NCBI RefSeq assembly: GCF_900182565.1
Contig: NZ_FXTI01000001.1
Coordinates: 496,001-560,000, forward strand
From: Melghirimyces algeriensis
GTDB taxonomy: Bacteria > Bacillota > Bacilli > Thermoactinomycetales > DSM-45169
Direction: 5' to 3'
Length of the DNA stretch: 64,000 nt
The notes below the pieces were generated by a model. The model ran no database searches and was not told where the DNA came from. It saw only the letters and a list, made by a program, of their open reading frames with translations. The position numbers were made by a program, and so were the translations under genes. Below are positions 1-8,298 of the stretch, piece by piece; the stretch's first letter is position 1, and every line of letters starts with the position of its first letter.

Positions 1-10
1 GGAGGCATCA

Positions 11-1123
11 ATGATGATTAACAAAGAACGTTTGCTGAAAGAGTTTCTGGAACTGGTTCAGACGGATAGCCCGACGGGGGAAGAACGGGAAATTTGTGAT
101 CTGTTGAAGGTCAAACTGAATGATCTTGGATTTGAGGTAACGGAAGACCATAGTGCCAAGGTGACCGGACATGGGGCCGGAAACATTGTCGCTACGCTGA
201 AGGGAACACTGGATGCACCAACGATTTATTTTACCTGTCATATGGATACGGTTACGCCTGGAAAAGGGGTCAAGCCCAAGGTGGAGGATGGCTATGTCAT
301 GACGGATGGAACCACGGTGTTGGGAGCGGATGATAAGGCAGGATTGGCCGCCTTGCTGGAAGGAGTTCGTACCATAAAGGAAAGAGATATGGAACATGGA
401 TCCATCCAATTCGTGTTTACCGTCGGGGAAGAATCGGGTTTGGTGGGATCGAAAAATCTTGATACAGATCTGTTGAAGGCGGATTTTGGCTATGCATTGG
501 ACTCCAATGGTCCCGTGGGGCATATTATTACCGAAGCGCCCGCTCAAGTTCGTCTCGATGTGAAAATCATCGGGAAAGCCGCTCATGCTGGAGTCAATCC
601 GGAAGATGGTGTCAGTGCCATTCAGGTGGCCAGCCGTGCCATTTCCAAAATGCCATTGGGCCGTATTGATGAAGAGACAACCGCTAACATCGGCAAATTT
701 TCCGGTGGATCCGCATCAAATGTGATCCCGGAATTTGTGGAGCTCCTTGCAGAAGTCCGGAGTCGGGATGAAGCCAAGTTGGACGCTCAAGTAAACAGGA
801 TGGTGACCGGTTTTGAACAAACAGCGGCGGAGTTGAATGCAAAAGCAGAGGTAAAAGCAACCAAAATGTATCCGGCATATAAATATACGGATGCTGATCC
901 AGTTGTGCAAAAAGCGATGGAAGCATTGGAAAAAGTGGGACGAAAACCGCAGTTGCTGTCCAGTGGAGGTGGCAGTGATGCCAATGTCATCGCTGGGCAT
1001 GGGATTCCTTCAGTGAACTTGGGAATTGGGTATGAAGAGATTCATACAACCAATGAACGAATGCCGATTGCAGAGTTGGAGAAAGCAGCTGAGCTGGTGG
1101 TTGCTTTAGTCGAACAGAGGTAA
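11..1123 (+). CDS. M20 family metallopeptidase, peptidase T-like (YqjE type)
   Basis: A 370-residue zinc aminopeptidase of the M20 family, closest in layout to the PepT-like proteins of Bacilli (YqjE type) that trim small peptides in the cytoplasm; the exact substrate is not shown by the sequence. Metal-site residues are visible: H77 and D79 in the TCHMDT motif, D107 in GADDKAG, E140/E141 in GEESGL, D164 and a late H345. The dimerisation lid lies between about residues 175 and 290. The window opens with GGAGG six bases before the ATG, so the start is firm. A second ATG follows immediately. It ends in a strong terminator and is a separate unit from the next gene. Full length, no anomalies. Confidence 0.88.
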   Translation: MMINKERLLKEFLELVQTDSPTGEEREICDLLKVKLNDLGFEVTEDHSAKVTGHGAGNIVATLKGTLDAPTIYFTCHMDTVTPGKGVKPKVEDGYVMTDGTTVLGADDKAGLAALLEGVRTIKERDMEHGSIQFVFTVGEESGLVGSKNLDTDLLKADFGYALDSNGPVGHIITEAPAQVRLDVKIIGKAAHAGVNPEDGVSAIQVASRAISKMPLGRIDEETTANIGKFSGGSASNVIPEFVELLAEVRSRDEAKLDAQVNRMVTGFEQTAAELNAKAEVKATKMYPAYKYTDADPVVQKAMEALEKVGRKPQLLSSGGGSDANVIAGHGIPSVNLGIGYEEIHTTNERMPIAELEKAAELVVALVEQR

Positions 1124-1138
1124 AGCAGGAAAGGAGAA

Positions 1139-1164
1139 GGACCCACGGAAAGTGGGTCTTTTTA
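1139..1164 (+). terminator. Rho-independent terminator after the M20 peptidase
   Basis: GACCCAC and GTGGGTC form a 7-bp stem around a GGAAA loop, followed by five T. It lies 15 bases after the peptidase stop codon. Confidence 0.85.
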
Positions 1165-1220
1165 TAGGCATAAACATATAGTTATCGGCATACCCCCTTT
1201 TTGAGAGAGGAAAGGGGGAT

Positions 1221-2363
1221 TTGGAGGTGGTGATTTGGGAGAAAGGAAGGGTGCTTCAGATCCTGGAAGAGGAGCCGCATATTCAGTGGTTGACCGTTAG
1301 GGAAGAGAGATCGGGTGAAAGGAAAAAGGCGGTTCATTACCCCGGTTTTTTTGGTGGTTTAGATCCCGGAGATCAAGTCTGGCTCAATACTACAGCTGTT
1401 CGCTTGCAATTGGGAACGGGTGGGGTTCATTTTGTGGCAGGACGCATTGGGAAAGATCCAGCTCCAGCTCCGGTGAAGGGGCACATGATGAAGCTGCGTT
1501 ACACCCCGTGGCAAGTGGCTCTGCCCACAGGAGAGGAACCGGGAAGCCCTTGGCATCAAACCCTTCAGAAAAAACGCTCCTTGGAGCAAACACCGGTTTG
1601 TATCGGTGAGTTACACAGTATGCTTCCAATCGCTGCAACGGTTTGGCGCAGTTTATCTGAGGATCAATACCCACGGGTGGTGTATGTGATGACGGATGGG
1701 GGGGCTTTGCCAGCCCCATTCAGTCGGCATGTTCGCCGTTTGACATCCCTTGGCTGGTTGGCGGGAACGATTACCTGTGGTCATGCCTTTGGAGGGGACA
1801 TGGAGGCGGTCAATCTGTATTCGGCTCTGTTGTTGGCCCGCCATGCCCTGAATGCTGATCTGATTTTTGTCTCCATGGGTCCGGGGATTGCAGGAACAGG
1901 TACACCCTATGGCTTTTCGGGAGTGGAGCAGGGGCAGGCCATTAACGCTGTGCATAGTCTTCAGGGGATTCCGGTGGCCGTTCCACGCATTCAGGGTAAA
2001 GATGTTCGGGAAAGGCATCAGGGAATCAGCCATCATACAGAGACGGTTTTGTGTTCCGTTGCGCTGGCTCCGGCCATCATTCCCCTTCCCAGCCGATTAC
2101 CGGAACCGATTCAGGATCAAGTGAAGCAACTGAAAAGAAATTGCTTGACGACCCATCACTGGGTGGAAGTTTCGATTACGGATCAAAAAGTGGAGGAATG
2201 GTTAAACGCTTATCCTGAAACCATACAAACGATGGGAAGGAAATGGAAAGAGGACCCTCTGTTTTTTCGAACCATATCCGTTTCTGCCTACCTGACGTTT
2301 CAATTGTGGCGTGGTATTCAAAACGGTCGGAGTGTGGATCGAGCCATTCACGAAGGTTTGTAA
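1221..2363 (+). CDS. DUF3866 family protein
   Basis: A 380-residue protein of unknown function. I assign it to DUF3866 partly from its sequence and partly from its position upstream of nudF, endonuclease Q, spoIIM and fur, where this family sits in other Bacilli. It has no signal peptide or clear membrane segment. Glycine-rich central stretches (SMGPGIAGTGTPYGFSG, near residues 217-233) suggest a nucleotide- or ligand-binding fold, but no catalytic motif is recognisable. The start is uncertain: TTG at 1221, GTG at 1227 and GTG at 1230 are all in frame; the AAAGGGGG at 1211-1217 fits GTG 1227 best. I do not infer a function. Confidence 0.75.
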   Translation: MEVVIWEKGRVLQILEEEPHIQWLTVREERSGERKKAVHYPGFFGGLDPGDQVWLNTTAVRLQLGTGGVHFVAGRIGKDPAPAPVKGHMMKLRYTPWQVALPTGEEPGSPWHQTLQKKRSLEQTPVCIGELHSMLPIAATVWRSLSEDQYPRVVYVMTDGGALPAPFSRHVRRLTSLGWLAGTITCGHAFGGDMEAVNLYSALLLARHALNADLIFVSMGPGIAGTGTPYGFSGVEQGQAINAVHSLQGIPVAVPRIQGKDVRERHQGISHHTETVLCSVALAPAIIPLPSRLPEPIQDQVKQLKRNCLTTHHWVEVSITDQKVEEWLNAYPETIQTMGRKWKEDPLFFRTISVSAYLTFQLWRGIQNGRSVDRAIHEGL

Positions 2364-2477
2364 CAAGGATGGGTTTGTACGGGGAGCCGGGGTTGCAAAG
2401 ATGGAAATCTGACTCTTCGTACGATGTAGTAAAAGCGCCCGCCATAACAGATGAATGATCCCTGTCCTTTATTCATG

Positions 2478-2483
2478 TATAAT
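2478..2483 (+). promoter_or_regulatory. Probable sigma-A -10 box for nudF-endoQ
   Basis: A perfect TATAAT lies 31 bases upstream of the nudF start. No good -35 hexamer is visible 17 bases upstream, so the promoter is only half supported. Confidence 0.5.
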
Positions 2484-2514
2484 GGGGAAATGTAGGATAC
2501 AGGAGGGGAATCCA

Positions 2515-3060
2515 ATGAGTGAACTGGAAGAAAAAACGATTCGGAGTAAAAATATTTTTGAGGGCAGGATCATTCGTGTTCAATTGGATGAAGTGGAGTT
2601 GCCCAATGGAAACATTTCTACACGGGAGTTGGTCAAGCATCCAGGAGCGGTTGCCATTATGGCGATTACAGAAGAAGACAAAATGGTGTTTGTCCGGCAA
2701 TACCGAAAGCCGTTGGAAAAAACCATTCTTGAACTCCCTGCTGGGAAGTTGGAACCGGGAGAAAATCCTGCTGTATGTGCGACCAGAGAGCTGGAAGAAG
2801 AGACAGGCTATCGGGCGGACGGGATTAATCATGTGGTTTCCGTGTATACGTCTCCCGGCTTTGCGGATGAGTTGCTGCATCTCTATGAAGTTCAGGGCTT
2901 GGTTCAGGGGGTCTATCATCCAGATGCCGATGAGTTTGTAGAGACAGTGGAATTAACGTTAGAAAAGGCTTTTCAACGGATGGAAGCCGGTGAGATTTGC
3001 GATGCCAAAACGGTGACGGCACTCCATATCTGGAAAAACCGGAAGGTTGACAGAAAGTGA
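2515..3060 (+). CDS. nudF: ADP-ribose pyrophosphatase, Nudix family
   Basis: A 181-residue Nudix hydrolase that by family splits ADP-ribose to AMP and ribose 5-phosphate in the cytoplasm. The complete Nudix box occupies residues 77-99 (G77, E83, then RELEEETGY at 91-99), and the upstream REL/KHPGA and RQYRKP segments are typical of ADP-ribose pyrophosphatases. An earlier in-frame ATG at 2455 is rejected: AGGAGGGG at 2501-2508 directs translation from 2515, and a TATAAT lies between the two. The stop codon overlaps the GTG start of the next gene, so the two are probably translationally coupled. Confidence 0.9.
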   Translation: MSELEEKTIRSKNIFEGRIIRVQLDEVELPNGNISTRELVKHPGAVAIMAITEEDKMVFVRQYRKPLEKTILELPAGKLEPGENPAVCATRELEEETGYRADGINHVVSVYTSPGFADELLHLYEVQGLVQGVYHPDADEFVETVELTLEKAFQRMEAGEICDAKTVTALHIWKNRKVDRK

Positions 3061-4232
3061 ACGTAAAACCTTTTTTTGCGGATCTACATATTCATATCGG
3101 ACGAACAGAGAGAGGCTTGCCGGTAAAAATCACTGGAGCTCGCAATCTCACTTTTGATCACATCGTTCGGGAAGCATCCCTTCGCAAAGGGATGGATATG
3201 GTTGGTGTGATTGATGCGCATTCCCCACCGGTTCAGCAGGAAATTGAACGAAATTTGTACCAGGGGCATTATCAAGAACTTGTCGGAGGTGGGATTGGCT
3301 ATGGCCATACCACAGTGATTCTTGGGATGGAGATCGAAGTCCGGAAAAAGGGAACCGGACCCGCCCATCTTTTGGCTTATTTCCCCACATTGGATCATAT
3401 CAGGGATTTCAGCGACTGGATGACACCCTTTGTGAAAAACATGCAACTTTCCACGCAGCGCTTTCATGGAGAGATTTCTGCATTAGAGGAGAAGGTAATG
3501 GAGTTGGGAGGCCTTTTGATCCCTGCCCATATATTCACACCCTTTAAAAGTCTCTATGGCAGTGCTGCTGAACAAATTCCGGACCTTTTCCATCCGCATC
3601 GGTTGTCTGCTGTGGAGCTGGGCCTTTCTGCCGATTCGGAAATGGCTGACCATATAGCGGAATTGCAGGAAATTACATTTTTATCCAATTCCGATGCGCA
3701 TTCTCTCGCTAAGATCGGTCGCGAGTACAATGAGTTGATGATGGTTGAGCCCAACTTTCAGGAATTAAAGAAGGTGTTGGCTCGTCGGGAGGGACGTTAT
3801 GTATCAGCCAATTATGGATTAAATCCAAAGTTGGGAAAATATTATCGTACCCGTTGTCAGAAATGTTCTCAGATCTTGTCTCCCGACCGAGATCGATGTG
3901 ATCGGTGTAAAAGCACCAAAGTGATCCGAGGTGTGATGGATCGGATCAGCCAGATTGCTGACAGCAATGGAAAGCCTCCAAACCATCGCCCGCCATATAT
4001 CTATCAGGTTCCGCTGGAATTTATCCCTGGGTTGGGTCCAAAAACCTTGGACCGTCTCTTGGAACGGTTTGGAACGGAGATGGATGTTCTTCACCGGGCT
4101 CCCATCCATGAAATTTCAAGTCTTGTCGGAGGTTCCATCGCCCATCAGATTCATTTGGCGCGGGAGCGTCGATTGGAATTTGAAGAAGGTGGAGGTGGAA
4201 TCTATGGAAAGGTCAAATCGAAGAAAGTCTAG
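3057..4232 (+). CDS. Endonuclease Q family protein (PHP domain)
   Basis: A 391-residue member of the endonuclease Q family (older name TIGR00375 family). Characterised members nick DNA 5' of deaminated bases (uracil, hypoxanthine, xanthine) and abasic sites. The N-terminal PHP domain shows metal ligands in FADLHIHIG (residues 7-15), DAHSPP and SDAHS. A four-cysteine zinc ribbon follows (C267, C270, C281, C284), then a helix-hairpin-helix (FIPGLGPKTLDRLLERFG, about 321-340) for DNA backbone contact. The GTG start overlaps the nudF TGA by two bases. Pairing with a Nudix enzyme suggests a nucleic-acid or nucleotide damage unit, which is inference. Confidence 0.85.
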   Translation: MNVKPFFADLHIHIGRTERGLPVKITGARNLTFDHIVREASLRKGMDMVGVIDAHSPPVQQEIERNLYQGHYQELVGGGIGYGHTTVILGMEIEVRKKGTGPAHLLAYFPTLDHIRDFSDWMTPFVKNMQLSTQRFHGEISALEEKVMELGGLLIPAHIFTPFKSLYGSAAEQIPDLFHPHRLSAVELGLSADSEMADHIAELQEITFLSNSDAHSLAKIGREYNELMMVEPNFQELKKVLARREGRYVSANYGLNPKLGKYYRTRCQKCSQILSPDRDRCDRCKSTKVIRGVMDRISQIADSNGKPPNHRPPYIYQVPLEFIPGLGPKTLDRLLERFGTEMDVLHRAPIHEISSLVGGSIAHQIHLARERRLEFEEGGGGIYGKVKSKKV

Positions 4233-4288
4233 TATATTCTCTCCCTTTCCTTCATAGAGATCGATTAAGTGGACAAGGGGGGATTGAT

Positions 4289-4924
4289 TTGAAAAAGAAA
4301 GCGATTCGTCGAACGCTTCAATTTCATGTCCAGAATCAGATGTCGTTGTATTTGTTTGTCGGGGTTTTGTTTATCATGGGAGTGATTTTTGGTGCGTTTA
4401 TTGTGAATACCTTATCCCCTGTGCAAAAAGATAATCTCCTTGCTTACCTGGGTCACTTTTTCCAGGGGTTAAACGGGGAAGGGATTGCAGATCCAAAAAT
4501 CTCCTTTCAGCATTCACTCGGCGGGCACTTCAAGACATTGGGACTGATGTGGCTTCTCGGTATTTCTGTGATCGGTATGCCTTTCATTGTCGTGATGATC
4601 TTTTTAAAAGGATTGGTGATCGGATTTACAGTTGGTTTTTTGGTCAGTCAACTTTCCTGGGACGGGCTGTGGTTTTCATTTCTGGCCGTTGTTCCTCACA
4701 ATCTGTTAACGGTTCCAGCGCTAATGATTGTAGCTGTCAGCGGAATTACATTTTCTGTATTATTAGCTAAAAACAGGTTGATTCAACGTCGGGGAACGAT
4801 CTATCCGCAGTTTCTCTCCTATTCCGTTTTGGTGACTGCTATGGCGTGTGTATTGGTCGTTTCCTCCCTGCTTGAAGCATATCTTTCGCCCAAGCTGATG
4901 CAAATGGTCGTTCCGGAGTTGTAG
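4289..4924 (+). CDS. spoIIM: Stage II sporulation protein M
   Basis: A 211-residue integral membrane protein. In B. subtilis SpoIIM forms, with SpoIID and SpoIIP, the peptidoglycan-degrading complex that drives engulfment of the forespore. Several hydrophobic segments are visible (about residues 20-40, 75-105, 108-130, 138-155 and 172-195), fitting the multi-spanning topology of the family. A TTG start is chosen because AAGGGGGG at 4275-4282 is correctly spaced. The gene sits between endonuclease Q and fur, its usual position. A sigma-E promoter would be expected but none was convincingly identified. Confidence 0.87.
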   Translation: MKKKAIRRTLQFHVQNQMSLYLFVGVLFIMGVIFGAFIVNTLSPVQKDNLLAYLGHFFQGLNGEGIADPKISFQHSLGGHFKTLGLMWLLGISVIGMPFIVVMIFLKGLVIGFTVGFLVSQLSWDGLWFSFLAVVPHNLLTVPALMIVAVSGITFSVLLAKNRLIQRRGTIYPQFLSYSVLVTAMACVLVVSSLLEAYLSPKLMQMVVPEL

Positions 4925-4966
4925 CTGTTTATAATGTTTATCATATGAGATTTGATATCAATTGAA

Positions 4967-4996
4967 TTGACTTCCCTTACCTGCCTCCCATATAAT
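4967..4996 (+). promoter_or_regulatory. Sigma-A promoter of fur
   Basis: TTGACT (4967-4972) and TATAAT (4991-4996) are separated by 18 bases. Transcription would start near 5003, which rules out the ATG at 4995 as the fur start. Confidence 0.8.
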
Positions 4997-5024
4997 GATG
5001 TCAGGAGCGCAGGGGGGTGTGAAG

Positions 5025-5504
5025 ATGGAAGAGAGAGTCAAACAAATCAAGCAACAATTGTCTGCTCACAATTATAAATTGACCCCCCAACGGGAAGCGA
5101 CCGTCCGCGTTTTACTGGAAAATGAAGAGGATCATTTAAGCGCGGAAGATGTCTACCTGTTGGTAAAGGAAAAGGCGCCAGAAATTGGTCTGGCGACTGT
5201 TTACCGCACGTTGGAACTTCTCAGCGACCTGACCATTATTCACAAACTCAATTTCGGCGATGGTGTAACCCGTTATGAATTTCGCGCTGAAGGAGCGGAG
5301 CACCATCATCATCACCTGATCTGCCTAAATTGCGGAGCGGTGGATGAAATTATTGATGATTGGTTAGGGCCCATTGAGAAGAGGGTAGAAAAAGAATTTG
5401 ACTTTCAGATTATTGACCACCGGTTGACGTTTCACGGGATCTGTCACCGGTGTAAGGACCAAGTCAAAGATCCCGGAAAGTTGGTTGGTTCCAAAGTAAC
5501 GTGA
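5025..5504 (+). CDS. fur: Ferric uptake regulator
   Basis: A 159-residue Fur-family repressor, strongly similar to B. subtilis Fur across the DNA-binding half (YKLTPQREATVRVLLENEED, residues 17-36) and so probably the iron-responsive member rather than PerR or Zur. The structural zinc site is visible as C100/C103 and C140/C143; the run H93-H97 and H132 supply regulatory-metal ligands. The start is ATG 5025 because the in-frame ATG at 4995 overlaps the -10 box and would not be on the mRNA; a G-rich ribosome binding site lies at 5011-5016. The stop codon lies inside the terminator stem. Confidence 0.9.
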   Translation: MEERVKQIKQQLSAHNYKLTPQREATVRVLLENEEDHLSAEDVYLLVKEKAPEIGLATVYRTLELLSDLTIIHKLNFGDGVTRYEFRAEGAEHHHHHLICLNCGAVDEIIDDWLGPIEKRVEKEFDFQIIDHRLTFHGICHRCKDQVKDPGKLVGSKVT

Positions 5505-5528
5505 GATCCAGAATGGTCTCGCGTTTTT
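5499..5528 (+). terminator. Terminator of fur
   Basis: A stem of CGTGAGA (5500-5506) with TCTCGCG, followed by five T. It overlaps the fur stop codon. Confidence 0.7.
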
Positions 5529-5588
5529 CATTGTATGAAGATGCCAGGTCTAGTGGTATGATATAGGATGGAAAAGGAGGTGTACAGC

Positions 5589-6728
5589 GTGATTATCGGT
5601 GTTCCCAAAGAGGTGAAAGATAGTGAAAACCGTGTGGCGATCTCCCCGGCAGGTGTGGATGCCCTGATCGGAGCAGGGCACCGGGTTTTGATCGAAAAAG
5701 GTGCAGGAGAAGGAAGTGGTTTTCCGGATCAAGCACTTTCAAAACATGGTGCCAAGATCGTGGAGACGGCAGAAGAAGTATGGAGTACGTCGGAGATGAT
5801 CTTAAAAGTAAAGGAGCCACAGGCGTCTGAATATCAATATTTCCGTAAAGGCCTCTGTCTTTTTACCTATCTGCATTTGGCACCTGAACCGGAATTGACC
5901 CGTGCGCTGATGGAAAACGAAGTGACAGCGATCGCTTATGAGACGATTCAGTTGGATAACGGCGCTTTGCCACTTCTTACACCAATGTCCGAAGTGGCAG
6001 GACGTATGTCGGTTCAAATCGGGGCGCAGTTTCTGGAAAAACCAAATGGCGGAAAAGGGGTTTTGTTGGGAGGAGTGCCAGGGGTTCTTCCGGGGGAAGT
6101 CGTGATTATTGGCGGCGGGGTGGTTGGAACAAATGCGGCAAAAATGGCTTTGGGTTTAGGAGCCAATGTGACCATTCTAGATCTAAATCCCGATCGTCTG
6201 CGTCAGTTGGATGATATCTTCCGAGGTCAGGTTCGTACGCTGATTTCCAATCCCTATCATATCAGTCAGGCTGTTGAAAAGGCAGATCTGTTGGTGGGAG
6301 CTGTTTTGATTCCTGGACACAGGGCTCCACGTCTGGTAACGGAAGAAATGGTAAAGTCCATGTCTCCCGGCTCTGTTATTGTAGATGTGGCCATTGATCA
6401 GGGAGGGTCGATTGAAACGATTGATCGGGTGACCACCCACAGTGAACCAAGCTATGTAAAACATGATGTGGTTCATTATGCCGTCGCCAATATCCCTGGG
6501 GCTGTACCGCGGACTTCCACTTATGCGTTGACCAACGTCACCATCCCTTATGCGCTCAATATTGCGAACAAAGGCTTGAAACAGTCATTGAGAGAGAGTG
6601 CTCCTCTCGCTCGCGGGGTGAATGTGATGAATGGGTATGTCACATACAAAGCAGTCGCTGAGGATTTGAATCTGCCTTATCGCTCCTTGAATGAAGTGAT
6701 GGGAGAGTCGATTTTGGATCTGGCATAA
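5589..6728 (+). CDS. ald: Alanine dehydrogenase
   Basis: A 379-residue NAD-dependent enzyme interconverting L-alanine with pyruvate and ammonia; in B. subtilis it supports growth on alanine and normal sporulation. It matches B. subtilis Ald almost end to end, including MIIGVPKE-type N-terminus, TYLHLAPEPELT, the Rossmann GGGVVGTNAAKM loop and DQGGSIETID. The GTG at 5589 is chosen over the ATG at 5568 because AAAGGAGGT at 5574-5582 is ideally placed and the protein then begins at the family position. It has its own unit between fur and yqzK, a location not seen in B. subtilis. Confidence 0.92.
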   Translation: MIIGVPKEVKDSENRVAISPAGVDALIGAGHRVLIEKGAGEGSGFPDQALSKHGAKIVETAEEVWSTSEMILKVKEPQASEYQYFRKGLCLFTYLHLAPEPELTRALMENEVTAIAYETIQLDNGALPLLTPMSEVAGRMSVQIGAQFLEKPNGGKGVLLGGVPGVLPGEVVIIGGGVVGTNAAKMALGLGANVTILDLNPDRLRQLDDIFRGQVRTLISNPYHISQAVEKADLLVGAVLIPGHRAPRLVTEEMVKSMSPGSVIVDVAIDQGGSIETIDRVTTHSEPSYVKHDVVHYAVANIPGAVPRTSTYALTNVTIPYALNIANKGLKQSLRESAPLARGVNVMNGYVTYKAVAEDLNLPYRSLNEVMGESILDLA

Positions 6729-6779
6729 CAGACCGTTCCTTTCCATAGAATGTTCCTAACACCGGGAAAAGGACGGGTT

Positions 6780-7025
6780 ATGATGATCGTCTCACTCCGA
6801 CGATTGGCAGCTTGGGCCAGATTTCTCACGATGTTTGTCATATTAACGATGATCTTTTATCATGTTATTGCTTGGGTATCCCAATGGTTCGAGCCAGCTT
6901 ACCGTTACGGGCAACCAAAAGGACCAGCGGTGAAGGTTTTTGCTCCCAGTGGGAAGACCGATTACGGAAAAACCTGGATACAAATGAAAGATCGAGTTCT
7001 TCTGTATTATTGGCTGGGTGAGTAA
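6780..7025 (+). CDS. yqzK: DUF4227 family protein YqzK
   Basis: An 81-residue protein of unknown function with a single hydrophobic span near residues 14-32 (LTMFVILTMIFYHVIAWV) and a polar C-terminal part, as in the DUF4227/YqzK family. The start is one of two adjacent ATGs at 6780/6783, preceded by AAAGGACGG; an earlier ATG at 6750 lacks a ribosome binding site. In B. subtilis yqzK lies between fur and xerD; here xerD is missing and deoB follows directly after a terminator. Probably a small membrane protein; no role is inferred. Confidence 0.75.
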   Translation: MMIVSLRRLAAWARFLTMFVILTMIFYHVIAWVSQWFEPAYRYGQPKGPAVKVFAPSGKTDYGKTWIQMKDRVLLYYWLGE

Positions 7026-7035
7026 AGTCTTTCAA

Positions 7036-7068
7036 CCGCTTCTGGGTCTATCCTGAGCGGCCTTTTTT
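7036..7068 (+). terminator. Terminator after yqzK
   Basis: CCGCT (7036-7040) pairs with AGCGG (7056-7060), followed after two C by six T. It is 10 bases beyond the yqzK stop codon and separates it from the deoB operon. Confidence 0.6.
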
Positions 7069-7100
7069 GTGAATAAACTGTGGATGGTGAGGTGATCTGA

Positions 7101-8285
7101 TTGGCATCATTTGAACGCGTAGCATTAATTGTTTTGGACAGTGTAGGGATCGGAGCGTTGCCGGATGCAGAGGCATTTGGTGACCAAGGAGTTCATACAC
7201 TGGGTCACATTGCGGAGAAGCGGGGGCTGAAGTTACCCAATTTGTCCCAGTTCGGTCTGTCCAACATTGAGCCGATCCCAGGCATTGAGCCTGTTGACCG
7301 ACCCAAAGCCCATTATGGGAAGATGGCTGAAGTTTCCGCAGGGAAAGATACCACGACAGGTCATTGGGAGTTGATGGGTGTACATACCTCAAAACCCTTT
7401 AAAACGTATCCGGAAGGCTTTCCAACAGAACTGATTCGTACCTTTGAAGAGCGGATTGGTCGGAACGTGTTGGGAAATAAAGTGGCTTCCGGCACGGAAA
7501 TAATCAATGAGCTGGGAGAGGAACACATGGAAACAGGAGCGGTGATTGTCTACACCTCTGCTGACAGTGTGTTTCAAATAGCTGCCCATGAAGATGTCAT
7601 CCCCCTGGATGAATTATTCGATATTTGTGAAGTGGCCAGGGAATTGACTCTGGATGAGCGATTTGCCGTGGTTCGGGTCATTGCACGTCCATTTATAGGG
7701 GAGCCCGGCAGTTTCGAACGGACGGCCAACCGTCGGGATTATTCGGTTAAGCCGCCACATCCGACTGTTATGAATACCCTTAAAGACGAGGGGTTGGACT
7801 CCATTGCGGTTGGCAAAATTTCTGACATCTATGCCGGCGAAGGGGTGACCCACTCCATTAAGACAAAGGATAATATGGATGGAGTGGATCGTTTTATTGA
7901 CGTTTTGAACAAGTCATTTCGTGGGCTGGCTTTTGTCAACTTGGTTGATTTTGATTCCAAATTTGGACATCGAAGGGACCCGGAAGGTTATGGACAAGCC
8001 TTGGAGGCGTTTGATCGTCGGCTTCCGGAGATTCTGCAGGCTGTGCGCCCTTCCGATTTGCTGATTATTACCGCGGATCACGGTAATGATCCCACATATA
8101 AAGGTTCGGATCACACCCGTGAATATGTCCCATTATTTGTTTGGAGTCCTTCTCTATCTGAGCAAGGTGTTTCTCTTGGTGTGAGGGAGACGTTTTCTGA
8201 TGTGGGTGCCACCATTGCTGATAATTTTGGGGTACCATCTCCAGCGCACGGGACCAGCTTTCTAAATGAATTAAAATTTCGTTGA
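7101..8285 (+). CDS. deoB: Phosphopentomutase
   Basis: A 394-residue metalloenzyme of the alkaline phosphatase superfamily that interconverts (deoxy)ribose 1-phosphate and 5-phosphate, linking nucleoside phosphorolysis to central metabolism. The length equals the usual bacterial DeoB. Metal-ligand motifs are visible: VLDSVGIGALPDA near the N-terminus, the phosphorylated-Thr region GKDTTTGHWEL, and ITADHGNDPT with SDHTRE near the C-terminus. The TTG start has GAGGTGAT at the right distance. It is the first gene of the salvage operon deoB-punA-punA2-pdp, each gene following within about 50 bases. Confidence 0.93.
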   Translation: MASFERVALIVLDSVGIGALPDAEAFGDQGVHTLGHIAEKRGLKLPNLSQFGLSNIEPIPGIEPVDRPKAHYGKMAEVSAGKDTTTGHWELMGVHTSKPFKTYPEGFPTELIRTFEERIGRNVLGNKVASGTEIINELGEEHMETGAVIVYTSADSVFQIAAHEDVIPLDELFDICEVARELTLDERFAVVRVIARPFIGEPGSFERTANRRDYSVKPPHPTVMNTLKDEGLDSIAVGKISDIYAGEGVTHSIKTKDNMDGVDRFIDVLNKSFRGLAFVNLVDFDSKFGHRRDPEGYGQALEAFDRRLPEILQAVRPSDLLIITADHGNDPTYKGSDHTREYVPLFVWSPSLSEQGVSLGVRETFSDVGATIADNFGVPSPAHGTSFLNELKFR

Positions 8286-8298
8286 AAGGAAGAGGATC

